Part shown: positions 44,790 to 55,078 of the stretch, one piece after another
Layout: every line of letters starts with the position of its first letter
How positions within the stretch are numbered: position 1 is the first letter of the stretch
Assembly (NCBI GenBank): GCA_033085395.1
Contig: JANQBS010000128.1
Location: 49,440-113,439, forward strand
DNA: 64,000 nucleotides
From: Xanthoparmelia taractica
Taxonomy: Eukaryota; Ascomycota; Lecanoromycetes; Lecanorales; Parmeliaceae
Direction: 5' to 3'
Program-made: the position numbers and the translations under genes
The notes under the pieces: generated by a model
Databases searched by the model: none
What the model was told of the DNA's origin: nothing
What the model saw: the letters and a program-made list of their open reading frames with translations, nothing else

Positions 44790-46769
44790 TCAACCATCCC
44801 CACCTAGCTCCTCGAGCTCCCGCTCTTTTGCTCTGAGCTCTATCCTCATCTGCTCCACGTCCATCCTCAGCTTTGCCCTCTTCTCTCGCAACTCCCACCC
44901 ACCAGGATCACTGCTCGTGCTTTGCCTAGGCCCGTTGTTGGGAGGCGGTAGTTGATATCGTTGCGGCTGGGATTCGGGAAGCGAATGTCGATGTAGCGGT
45001 TGCTGCTGCTGCTGCTGGCCTACGCTTGATAGATTAGGGTCAATCGGCATGTCATCTATCGCGGACTGTGGATGATTTAAAATGGACGAAATGGAGCTTA
45101 GACGTTTTGCGCTTCCACTTTCTGGTGTAGACGGTGAGGGGTTGTCTTGATCTGTGTTGGAATGACTTCGCTTCCGAGACGAAGACCCTGGAAGTGGGCT
45201 TAACCTAGGGTACGACCCAGGGTCGGAAGGACGATGCAGAGATGCATCGTGCATGCTGGATAGAGAGGGAAGATTCTGTTGTGGGTGGCTCGATGGTCGC
45301 CGTCGTTGATCCTGTCGTTGGTTTAATTGGTAGCCTGTGAAATCTACTCCTATAGGAGGTGGGTCGTATTGATGTTGAAGTTCTGACTGACGCTCGTGCT
45401 GGCGAAGAGTGAGGTTGGCAGGGCTATTAGGATCCATGCTAGACTCAATGCGCTGTCTGTTCCTCACTTCGGGACTATCAAGATGGCCTGGAGTCGGGCG
45501 AAGGTCAAGGTTGAGAGGTCCAGCTTCCATGCTTGAAAAAGCACGTTGCTTGCCCCGAGCCTCATGGTTTTCATGATGTTGTGGAGTGGGTGACGGCGAG
45601 ACGGGGAAAGTCGAGAGTTGAGAAGCGTTTGGATCTTGCTCGTTGGTAGCGGGTACTACCCTTTTCCTCCGTTTGATAACAGATTTCTTCATAGCGACTG
45701 GCCGATGTACCCCGTGAAGCTTATGATACAGCCCTGGAAGATATTAGCTATGCTTGGATTAGAATCAAGCGTTGATCTTACCGCAGGCGTTACAAATTGT
45801 CCGGCCGCTTTCGTCTCTTCGCCAGAGAGGCGTGATTGTCGTGCCGCAGTTCTGGCAAGATAGTACAAGACTTGTGGTGTTGTGGTTGACTGCAGAGGTA
45901 TCTTGTGCCATCGAGGGCTGCGGACTGATATCCTCTTGAGATGGATTCACAGCGTACGGTTCGTCGCCTTGCTGATGATCAATCGGGGTGGTGGCGCCTG
46001 GTACGGTATTATAAGCAACCTGCGTTGTCTTTAGGACTCGGTTGTTGAATGCTGGACAGCCGTTGCAGCCGTCTGCGCCTCCAGTACCATTGCAATGCCC
46101 TCCCCCAGGACATGAGCCTTTGGGTATCTGACCAGCTGCAACGTACGTAGATCGGTGGTGATGTCCCATGTCGTTAGCCAATGGGGAGACGCTTCGTTGA
46201 TGCTCTTGGTTATCCACCTCCGACCCGTGCGCCGACGCAGGAGTCGACGAAGGCCGTTTCATATGGGTTGGTCGAGGTGTATTTCGTGCCTTCGAGTACA
46301 ATCCACAAGCGTTACAGATAGTCGAACCATTGGGCGATCGACGCCAAAGAGGTGTGCGAGTAGTGCCGCAATTACTGAAAACCGTGTGTCAGTCAGTCTC
46401 CTACCGCAGACGGCGATTACACATTCGGAGTGGGTAGCTTCGTACGTACCTGCAAACCTGACCCAGAGGAGGCTGATTGCTGATGGGGGAGTATTGTGAC
46501 TCTTCATGACGTTCGTGTAGGCGAGAGTCTGTGTTCTCGTTGCCACTATCCAAAGGTCCATCTCCTAATCCTCGATCGCCACTTGATCCGGGAAAATCTA
46601 TAGATGCTTCTGGATCCAAAGCCGAGCCAGAAATGCTGTCTCCATTGCTCTCCCGGCCCCTCCGCGAATGCTGTAGGAGCTGCTCCGCCGCTTCAAAATC
46701 AACGTCCGAAGACTGCCCCGGGAAATTGTGATACTGCTGATGTAGTATCGAATTGTCTTGCGGACCCAT
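44790..46769 (-). CDS. sreA: SreA/Fep1-type GATA iron-responsive repressor
   Basis: Represses siderophore synthesis and iron uptake genes when iron is plentiful (family knowledge: SREA, SRE, Urbs1, Fep1). Exons: 46769-46450, 46374-45782 and 45733-44790, giving 618 residues. Two GATA zinc fingers, each C-x2-C-x17-C-x2-C: the first is CSNCGTTRTPLWRR to CNACGLYSK, the second CQNCGTTITPLWRR to CNACGLYHK followed by basic KKSVIKRRKR. Between them lies the diagnostic iron-sensing Cys-rich stretch CPGGGHCNGTGG...GCNGCP. The C-terminus is Ser/Pro/Gln-rich and ends in a coiled coil (VEQMRIELRAKEREL). The start is uncertain: the frame is open and protein-like above 46769 but lacks an ATG, so an upstream exon is possible. 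Confidence 0.92.
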
Positions 46770-47802
46770 CCCCTGTTCGCTCACCCTAGTGAATTGATCT
46801 TGCCATGCCGTTCGATAATATAGTATATTTTGGGGATGGTGATGTTGAAGCGGAGGTTGATAAGGCGTTTAGGGGAAGGTTCATCGGCCGGCGCTGTGAA
46901 TGCTGGTGGTAGAAGGACTGCGGAGAATGCGGGAAGACTGCCTCGGAGCTATCGAGGGCCACGCGACTGATGCCTCGTATGGGAAGACTGATTTGCATGC
47001 TTAGCCAAATACTACTATTGCAAGTGACGGGAAAGAGTGAACCTTACCTTTATGTAAGACGAATAAGAATGGTATGGTTCTGCGGATGGGATACTTTGTC
47101 TCTCGGGACTAAGCGTTACATCTGTATACCTTATGATGTACTCGTACAGACGCAGGTTGACGTCGGAAGGAAGTAGATGAGTAGATCTTGAATATATTAT
47201 GATGTTTGCTTATGTTTGACTATGTTTTATTGTATCGGCAGACGACTCGAACTCTGATAGAAAGGGTCGCCTGAATTTGGGTGACCCACCCGATCGGATT
47301 CGCTTGCATTTACCCTATTCGCGTGAGGCGAGCCTAAAATGCCACACTAAATCCCCGGATTGCATTATAAATCCCTTTCTTCCCCCTCTCTGATTGGCTG
47401 TCTAGTCTTTGTGCCAAGTTCACATTTAGGTGATAAGATTAAAACACTTCATACAATCAATAATGCAACAATCAAATGCATCAATAAGGAGATTGGCTAA
47501 GCTTGGCCTTTCCCGCCTTGGCGCTGCTCTGTTGCTCATCTTCAATAATGCTGCTTTACTAACAATGGCGGGCGATGGGTTGGAGCTCAATGATAGGCAA
47601 TCGATTTTCTTGATTCCGTAGCCACTAATCCGTACACCTTGGACAAGCACTTCATCCAAAAGAGGACACGTAATGCTAAAACCTCTTGGCTCCCTCTCCA
47701 AACCATAGATACACGCATATAACAGGCGGTTCGGTCATGTCAAAAGCGCAGTGCCTTTCTTGCCCCTTCGCCCTGCCATACAGCTCTTCCCTTCTGAGAG
47801 TC
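46770..47802. other. Upstream region of the GATA regulator
   Basis: The minus-strand frame continuing the regulator is open and Gln/His/Pro-rich to about 46870 (PYQPPLQHHHPQ), which suggests a missing first exon or an upstream start not seen. The rest shows no gene; a frame at 47430-47621 is unsupported. Confidence 0.45.
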
Positions 47803-48519
47803 TCATATTTGCTCGGCTCCCCACTGTCGCAAAAGAATAAGTTGACGTGTCTCAGAAGGAAGGGTTCAAAGCCTTACTTCACCACTGGCGTCTCTCATGT
47901 TCTGCGGCGGTTCAATCGATGGGATGTATTCGAGTACGCAATAACCCACGCCTACGATGGCGATGATCGATCCAGGGACCACGCGGATAGCACTTGTTTG
48001 CAGTAAGATTGTTCCGACAAAGATGTAGACTGGCGCTCTGGGTCAGACTTTCTTCTCAATCCCGACAAGCTTGACCCCCAACTCACATATTCCGCGACCT
48101 AGGAAGCTGAAGAGGAATGGCGCCCATCTCGACATATATGGTGGGATCTGAAATTCGAGTAAGAGGGTCGCTGGATAACCGATAATAAGTATAGGAGACT
48201 TTAGCGATAGGCTGACTGAGGCTGACCGGCTCCGAAGATGATAACATAGCATCCAACGATAACGCTCTGGCTATCGCAAAGAATTAGCTTGGGCGTCTCA
48301 GGGGGAAAAGGATGAAGCCTTACAAGCCAATTGGGAAAAACTGTCCTATGCCACCGAGGATCATCAAGCCGCCAACAGCTAGATTGACTAGCCGAACTGC
48401 GAAGAGGGAGCTTGAGATTAGCAGTTGATGCGTAGAGGCGATGTCGTCGCGCAAAGCGATTGCGCGCCCAAATCGCAATTCAAAGAGGCTAAGGACTTAC
48501 AGATGTTCGAGAGATCCAT
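47803..48519 (-). CDS. tvp15: Golgi membrane protein TVP15
   Basis: Small four-helix membrane protein of the late Golgi, found with Tlg2 vesicles in yeast (family knowledge). Six exons: 48519-48501, 48396-48324, 48270-48227, 48170-48087, 48029-47878 and 47823-47803, giving 130 residues; all phases agree. Conserved text: LMILGGIGQFFPIG, SVIVGCYVIIFGAATLLLEF, IPPYMSRWAPFLFSFLGRGI, then FYIFVGTILL, VGVGYCVLEYIPSIEPPQNM and WGAEQI at the end. The hydrophobic blocks match the family's membrane segments. Introns are 47-104 nt. One has a weak GTCAGC donor (48226), the others GTAAGT, GTAAGG or GTGAGT. Confidence 0.92.
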
Positions 48520-49711
48520 TCCTAGCGATATGTGACGAATTGAGGACCGATGGTCGTCCGCTGTGGGCAATGTGGCGATTTGATATAGCTTATACGGAGT
48601 CAGGGGGGCGGAGGAGATTTATGTAGGACAGGTGCGTAATTTTTGGAGTCGTCGCGAGCGAGAGCTTGCAGGAGGTTGGGCGCTAAAAGCTCCAGTCACT
48701 TTGTGAGCTAGAGCGGCTTGGCACAAAGTCGCACAGTTTAGTACCGCAGCAACTTCGTCATACTATAGTATTGTTTTATCTGTACGAGAGTGAATTGTAC
48801 AACAGTTGCAAGGCACGAAAAAGTCTTCACAACAACAACAACAATCATTCTTCTTTGCGCATCAATTCAACTTGATATCAATCGATAGGACACTGCGACT
48901 GCCAATTTATGTCACAATATCATGGATCTCCATAACCACTGCCCTTCGCACCCTTCGCATCCAATATCAGACCATGCAGCCTCGTCCAGCTCATTAAGTG
49001 TCAATATACTCGGGTTTCGCCATGATACACTTGATCAATAAAAGGCCCACTCTCACCACCTGCTTGATGATCGACCTGGCGTCGAATATCGTCCGCCCAG
49101 TTTCCCATACCTTCTGTCAAGCAGCAGGTGCAGTTTCTGTCTCCATCTACCAGGTGTTATTGGCGTAATCACCATAGCTGCCGTACAATGATAGGGTCAA
49201 GACGTGACAAGGTTTCGATGAGAGAAGTCGCAGCAGTCAAAGACGTAGAGGTGAGTCAACTGCATAGCTAACGCTTGCAATTGATTGATGAGCTCAATTC
49301 AAGCGACGAGCGTGATTAACGTATGCCCTGGCCAGAGTAGCAAATCCAAAATTCAGGTCTCCAGGAAAGAGGCGCCGACATGTTAGCCTGGCGGCGAACC
49401 ATTGACTTGCGGAAATTGTGCCTCAAAGACCTTAAAAACATGAGTATATCAAGCATTCAAAAGTTCGCTGGGCTGTAAAGACCGCCTGGAGCGTGAGACT
49501 CTTACTACTCTACCAAATAATCATGAAAGATCGTTTACATCAAATTTCATGTTGCAAAGCTTCTCGTTTGTACTGGTCCTCGCCTCAGATACCTCAATGA
49601 TTGTTGTCTCCAACGATAATAATCATTGACGCACTCACCCCTGGTAGGTCGATGATGAGCGCATTTGTTCCCAAGATTCTTTCTAGTGATATATAGGCCG
49701 CTAAACCAGAT
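48520..49711. other. Intergenic region
   Basis: No gene supported. It contains a CAA-rich stretch near 48831-48843 and AT-rich patches, but no recognisable coding sequence. Confidence 0.5.
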
Positions 49712-51101
49712 TCAGAGTCTTGCTCGGACAGCTAATGCCTCCTCCACGAGCTTGACGGCAGCTTGAGAGCAACCATACGATGACTGATACCCATAGCCAC
49801 CGTGGCCGTAGTTATGGACCACCCACAGACCATTGATCTTCTCCTTTTCAATCCGGGTGCCGCCCAGGCGAACTGGTCGGAGTCCAACACCATGACGAAT
49901 AACGCTGAGATGCTCAATGCCTTTGCCCTCAGTTAGCGAAGGGCAAAGTTCTACAGCTCGCTTCATGATTCTATTTGCCATGTTCGGGTCGATTTGGGAG
50001 TCCCAATTGCCCTCCTGGTAACAACCTCCGAGGATGGTGCCTCCTCCTACAACCCTCCATGTCATTATTACTGATGGACTGGTGAAGCGGATTAAGGATC
50101 TTACCCGCGGCTCTAGGAATCACGTAGCAGACTTCATCGCCGTCATTGGATCCAGAACCACCAACAATACCGATAGCCTCATTTCTGACGAGAACTGTCT
50201 GGCCTCGAGCGGGTACCATGCTTTTATCCTCAACACCACCAAGTTTGCCTGCCGAAAGCCCTGTACAGTTGACGATGAGTTGTGCTTTCTGACCCGAGTG
50301 ATGCGCATGTGCCGCCTTCGAGATGTGCCCAACCACTCCGCGCTTCAAGATAACGCCCGCTTTAAGACACTGCGACGTAAGCCATGGCAAATACAGGGCC
50401 GTGTTTATGCAGACAGATCTGAAACTGTTTCCATCATCGAACCCTTCTGGAAGTTGATTACTGAGGATTTTTCTAAACTAGAAAACAATGTGAGCTGTAC
50501 CGCTATCAGACTAAATCTCTGGAGAATCTACTTACATTTGGTACGATTTCTTTATACCATGGATCTGAGGACATCGCCTTTGCCAACGCAGAGCCCTCGC
50601 TGCCCTCGAAATCCCTTTTACGACTATACAAAAAGGCATCTGCAAGAGATGAGCGGACGGAATGCAGAATAGTACAGAACAAAGACCTTGAAAATGTACG
50701 CCAGCCTCTGGCGAATACTTGGCTAGCTTTTCCAACTCTGTCCAAGTATTCCTATCCCATTCTGCGGCCTCGGTACCTGGCGTAGAAACCCTACAACCCT
50801 GTCAACGATAACCCTACCCCAGACAGTAAGCCGGCAGGAACCGCAAGAACGGCTTGATCACTGACGGTAAATAATCTGCACCAGCCCACGGGGATGCGTA
50901 TTCTATATCGTAATCACCGGGCATATGCTTTGCAACCACAGTGATATTGTGATTGACATTTCTAGACAGCAAAAGTGCTGTTGTCAGACCTGCCACACCT
51001 GCGCTATGCTCGTGGACCGAGTTAGTTTGGTGGTGGCGACTGTGGCGATGGAGTCTCTCATCACCGGCTTACCCAAGTACAACGATTCGCGAATCTGCCA
51101 T
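49712..51101 (-). CDS. dao1: D-amino-acid oxidase, peroxisomal
   Basis: FAD enzyme that oxidises D-amino acids to oxo acids, ammonia and H2O2. Six exons: 51101-51073, 51003-50866, 50790-50687, 50639-50536, 50477-50105 and 50046-49712, giving 360 residues, typical for the family. FAD loop IVVLGAGVAGLTTALLL spans the first intron. Other conserved parts: EYASPWAGA, TEAAEWDRNTW, LIVNCTGLSAGKLGG, GGTILGGCYQEGN, and the signature VVHNYGHGGYGYQSSYG. The C-terminal ARL fits a peroxisomal PTS1 signal. Acceptors were picked to keep these motifs (for example CATAG at 51004-51008). All exons are intact. Confidence 0.93.
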
Positions 51102-51881
51102 TGCTCTAGATCAAACTTCTCAAATGCCGCATGAAACAAATTCTTTCGTCACTCAATAATAGTGGCTCAATTGCCAAGAAGGTGAACCAAATTGTGGGAA
51201 AGCCAAAGGAAAAGCGGGCATGTGCCAATTGAGAGTGCTGCCGACTGTTGAGCTTGCATACAGTGTGACTATGAGCCGCACTCGAGCCTCAAAAGAGCTG
51301 TACGAATGACTTTGTAACAAGTCACCTTGCCAAATCACGTATATTTTTTCCACCTAAAAGAGACACCTGTCTCCAAAGGTACTTGTGCTTCCGTCAAGTA
51401 GGAATCCTGCGGAGCCTTCTTAGCCACTGAGTTGAGTCAGCGAAAAGGCGGAGTCATTCAGCCTTATAGGGCGGGCTTTCAGGGGATAGGTTTAGCGAGT
51501 GCAGCCAAAGTCCGAAGCTGGATCATCATCACGCTTCTAGTGATGCCCTCTCAATAAATGCTGCCTCACGTGTGAATGGACTGGGGAATACAACCAACCC
51601 CCCCCCCCAAACTTCATTCATGTGAATGAAATTCCCTATTGTGACAAGTGAAGAGAAAAACACCAACCCCCTCAATTTATTCCTATTAAAATTTAATACA
51701 TTATCCCTCTCACCACTCACGCTCCATATGAACCACAACCTTTCATCTTTGGCATCTTACCACGTACTCTACCTTGCTCCCAACTTTCCACCATACAACT
51801 CCTCTCCTTCCGCCACAAAGCCCTCACACCACCGTATTTGCACACTGCATACATCTACACTTGCTGCTCATCACATTCATC
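51102..51881. promoter_or_regulatory. Divergent promoter, DAO and OTU genes
   Basis: 780 bp between opposed starts. It has a poly-C run (about 51598-51609) and an AT-rich patch followed by pyrimidine-rich leader close to 51882. No gene is seen inside. Confidence 0.45.
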
Positions 51882-53407
51882 ATGGGACGTAAGAATGAGT
51901 TTCCTGAACTCAAGGCTATTGGCCTGTACGCTGCAGATACCGTCGGGAATGGTATGCAGTCCAAGCCATTGCCCCTCACTCCCCTGAAAGTGTGCTGATA
52001 GAGAATTGCAGGGAATTGCCTATTCAACGCCCTTTCTGACCAGCTCTACGGAGACCAGTCATGTAACACACAACTTCGTGATGCCACAGTCGAATACATG
52101 AAGAACAACCCCGACCGCTTCAAGTCATTCCTCGTCGTCCATCCTGGAGGTGGCTCTCGTCGAAACCCAAAACGCAAAAACCATGGCTCTCTGGCCAATT
52201 CTGCCATGGCCACAGGACCTACTCCTGAAGAAATTGACGCTGCCTATAAACAGCACATGAAGACAATGGCCAAGACAGGCGTCTATGGTGACAACTTGGA
52301 GATCATCGCTTTTGCTCAAGCCTTCAAGGTGGACATCATGATCTTCTCCGAGGGAGGCCGTTTCTTTTACTACATTAGGTGTGAGAAAGCGGAAGGAGAG
52401 GTGGCTCCAATGTTGTGTATTGTTCACCATGTAAGGAACCTACCACACTGGAACGGAGCCAAAGCTAATACAATCACTAGGCATGGGAGCACTATTCATC
52501 TATCCGCAACGTTGCTGGTCCTCATAGCGGCCCACCTAACGTTCACATTGCCAAACCTTCGCCTGAAGCTGAAGCCGAGATGAACGCAGAGCTCGCCAAA
52601 CATACCTACGTCAAGCCGTGGATGATTGATGAAGTGATGAGGTCACTGCCTTTCCTCACAGACCGTGCTGCCATTGAGAAGGCTTTGCAAGACTACAAAG
52701 GGAACGTCGACAATGCTGTCTCGAGTCTCATGCCAGATTCATCTCAAAGCAGCGGCGGCAGCTCTAGCATTGAGCGTGATGCAGATAGTGATGAAGATAT
52801 GGAACAAAAGCCAACAAAGAAGCAGAACCGCCGTTCCAGTCGACCCCAGCCCCTCGGCCATGGGAAACCCAAGCAAAATCTCACCGTTCGAACAAAGGAA
52901 GCCAACATGCTGTCTCCAAATCCTTTGCAGCTTTCTGCAGCACTAACCCACCTCAAAGGGGAGAAATCCTACGACCCTGATGAAACCGAAGAAGAGGATT
53001 GGCGGAACGATTCTACATACAAAGACTCCGAATGTGCGTCAGTCTCCACATCGGCATCAGACTGCTCCGCTGTCCCCAAAGCCGAGTCTGGCCCTATCCG
53101 CTTGAAGCTTTCTCAACCTAAGAAACAGGCTGAACAATCTCCCAAACACTCGAGCAACTCCAGCTGCTCAAGCATACAGTCGAACACTGGCGAGTATGAC
53201 GCTGATGCTGAGAAGACCCAAAAGCCCCGCGTGATCGCCAAGCCAAGGAGGCGGCTGATCACTCGGGATGAACGCGATAGACTTGCATCTTTGAAAGCAG
53301 GTCGTCTCCCTGGTGCACCTCCAAGCAGTGCACTGTACACTGCCACCCAGAAACAGAACCAGAACACCCCCGTCATCGACATGGGCATCAAGGTCCTTCA
53401 CATCTAG
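51882..53407 (+). CDS. OTU-family deubiquitinase-like protein with CUE/UBA-like helix
   Basis: Cysteine protease of the ovarian-tumour (OTU) family. Three exons: 51882-51951, 52012-52430 and 52481-53407, giving 471 residues. Catalytic landmarks: GNGNCLFNALSDQLYG (Cys at about residue 26), GVYGDNLEIIAFAQAF, and WEHYSSIR with the catalytic His at about residue 166. After the protease domain, at about residues 210-245, a stretch (MRSLPFLTDRAAIEKALQDY then KGNVDNAVSSLM) has the pattern of a CUE/UBA ubiquitin-binding helix bundle. The C-terminal half is Ser-rich and charged, with basic RVIAKPRRRLITRDERDRLA near the end. Fungal relatives with this tail exist; the substrate is unknown. Confidence 0.87.
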
Positions 53408-55078
53408 GCCAGTTGCCTCTACAGACACCACCACCACCACCACCACCACCATCTTTACCAGAACCACCGCCGTCACCGTCATTGTCACCTTCAGCGTCAT
53501 TGTCATTACTGCTACCTTTACTCCATGAATGTTCGGATCGTTTACTACACCGACTCAAAATCATCTATCCCCGTTCTCCCATCTACATCATCCACCGGTA
53601 CATTCCATCCCCATTCGATTGCAAGGCAGCATAGCGACACAGGTATTTCGGTTGTAGGATCATCTAGATCCCCAATCGGCAGCATCAGCGAGGAGTTTTA
53701 TAATTTCATGAGGGCATCGACAGGGAGCGAGGATTTTAACAGGGCAGCATGAGGTAGGCATTGTTGGTCTAGGAAGAGCTCCAACGAACCCAACAAATGT
53801 CTATAGCGAAGGCGTTCAGGGGTTAAAGGCAATAATACCGTTTTCGTTGGACATATGGCGACTCATGAATCATTATTGGTAGGAAGAGATTTTTACCAGG
53901 CATGAGCGGAGGAAGAGCGTTCTTGGCGTGATAGAGCCTCATCAGAACTCCTTAGACGCATGTATGAGGCTCGTTTCAGGATAGTCAAACACAAAAGGAG
54001 AATACAATCGGTTTTCTCGATACTTTATCTACTGTTGTATTCATCCACAACTCAGAGGCTTTGATTCTTGCTGATTATTCCACATTCATGGACCGAATGA
54101 TTGGACCACTACTTTGCCTTAGAGTGGGTAGTGCAGAAGAACTCTGTTGATCTAGAACAGCTCAGTACTCTAGTAGCATTACGGTAAAGAATGAGGTTAT
54201 CCATTGTAATTCGATCGTTATTTTTCTTTTCCCATTAATTTCTTAGTATTGGACTTTGGGTCTACAAAGGGAAATACAACAAGGATACAGCGAAATGGAA
54301 AAGACGCCAAGGATTGGCCCCCGAATGCAGGCCCCTGAATCCGATGAACCTTTCACCAATCAGATGGGTGATTATTCCAGGTCAACACTGCTGGTGCTGC
54401 ATCTCTCTGCATCTTCTATCCACTAAATACGGAACAAGTTGCATATTAGGAACAGTTCGTTGTTACAAGGGTTTTTGATAGTGGACATTTCATCTCGCGT
54501 GTTCAGGGGAGGGGAAAGCCAGGTACCTACATCCAGCCAGTTCATCAGCACCTGGACCCTTGTTCAAAGCGGCCAATTGATAGGCCTGTGGCGCCGCTGC
54601 TTATTGGTGCGAACTTTTCAACAAATCGCCTTCCAGAACTTCCTCAGAAAGTCCTCCACCACCACCACCGACCAAATGTCATCAGACCAACCAGGATCAG
54701 AGCGACGTTGGCCGACGAACATGGCCCTGCTATCCTGACATTTCTCTCGATTCCTCAACCCTTCATTGCTTGTCAATCAGTCTACGGAGTTTTACTCGAG
54801 TTCAGCTACAATAATCATTGACAGATCGCTTACAACACATCCGGTCGCAAGCCCCATTCTGACGTGAAACTTTCCGCAGCTGATAGTCACGCCCCACGAT
54901 CCACAGTCAACCACGCGCATGAGATGTTATCATTCCAAACCGATCTACATCCCTCAACGCGACTTGATTCGCGCTGAGATCCCCTAAATCTCTCAAGCTG
55001 TCGGCCCTCATATGTTGGCGTCGCAAAAGGCGGCGAGCCAGTGGTGGAGAAGAGCTACTGAGGAATCCTGAACACGAC
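53408..55078. other. Intergenic region
   Basis: Holds a (CCA)n microsatellite at about 53425-53451 just after the OTU stop. The interval 53525-53752 is open and Ser-rich but lacks further support. Nothing else was found up to the gene at 55079. Confidence 0.5.
53425..53451. repeat. (CCA)n microsatellite
   Basis: About nine CCA units in the presumed 3' leader-out region of the OTU gene. Confidence 0.9.

Noticed and set aside
52125..53506. Minus-strand open frames antisense to the OTU gene
   Set aside because: Shadows of the real gene in other frames.
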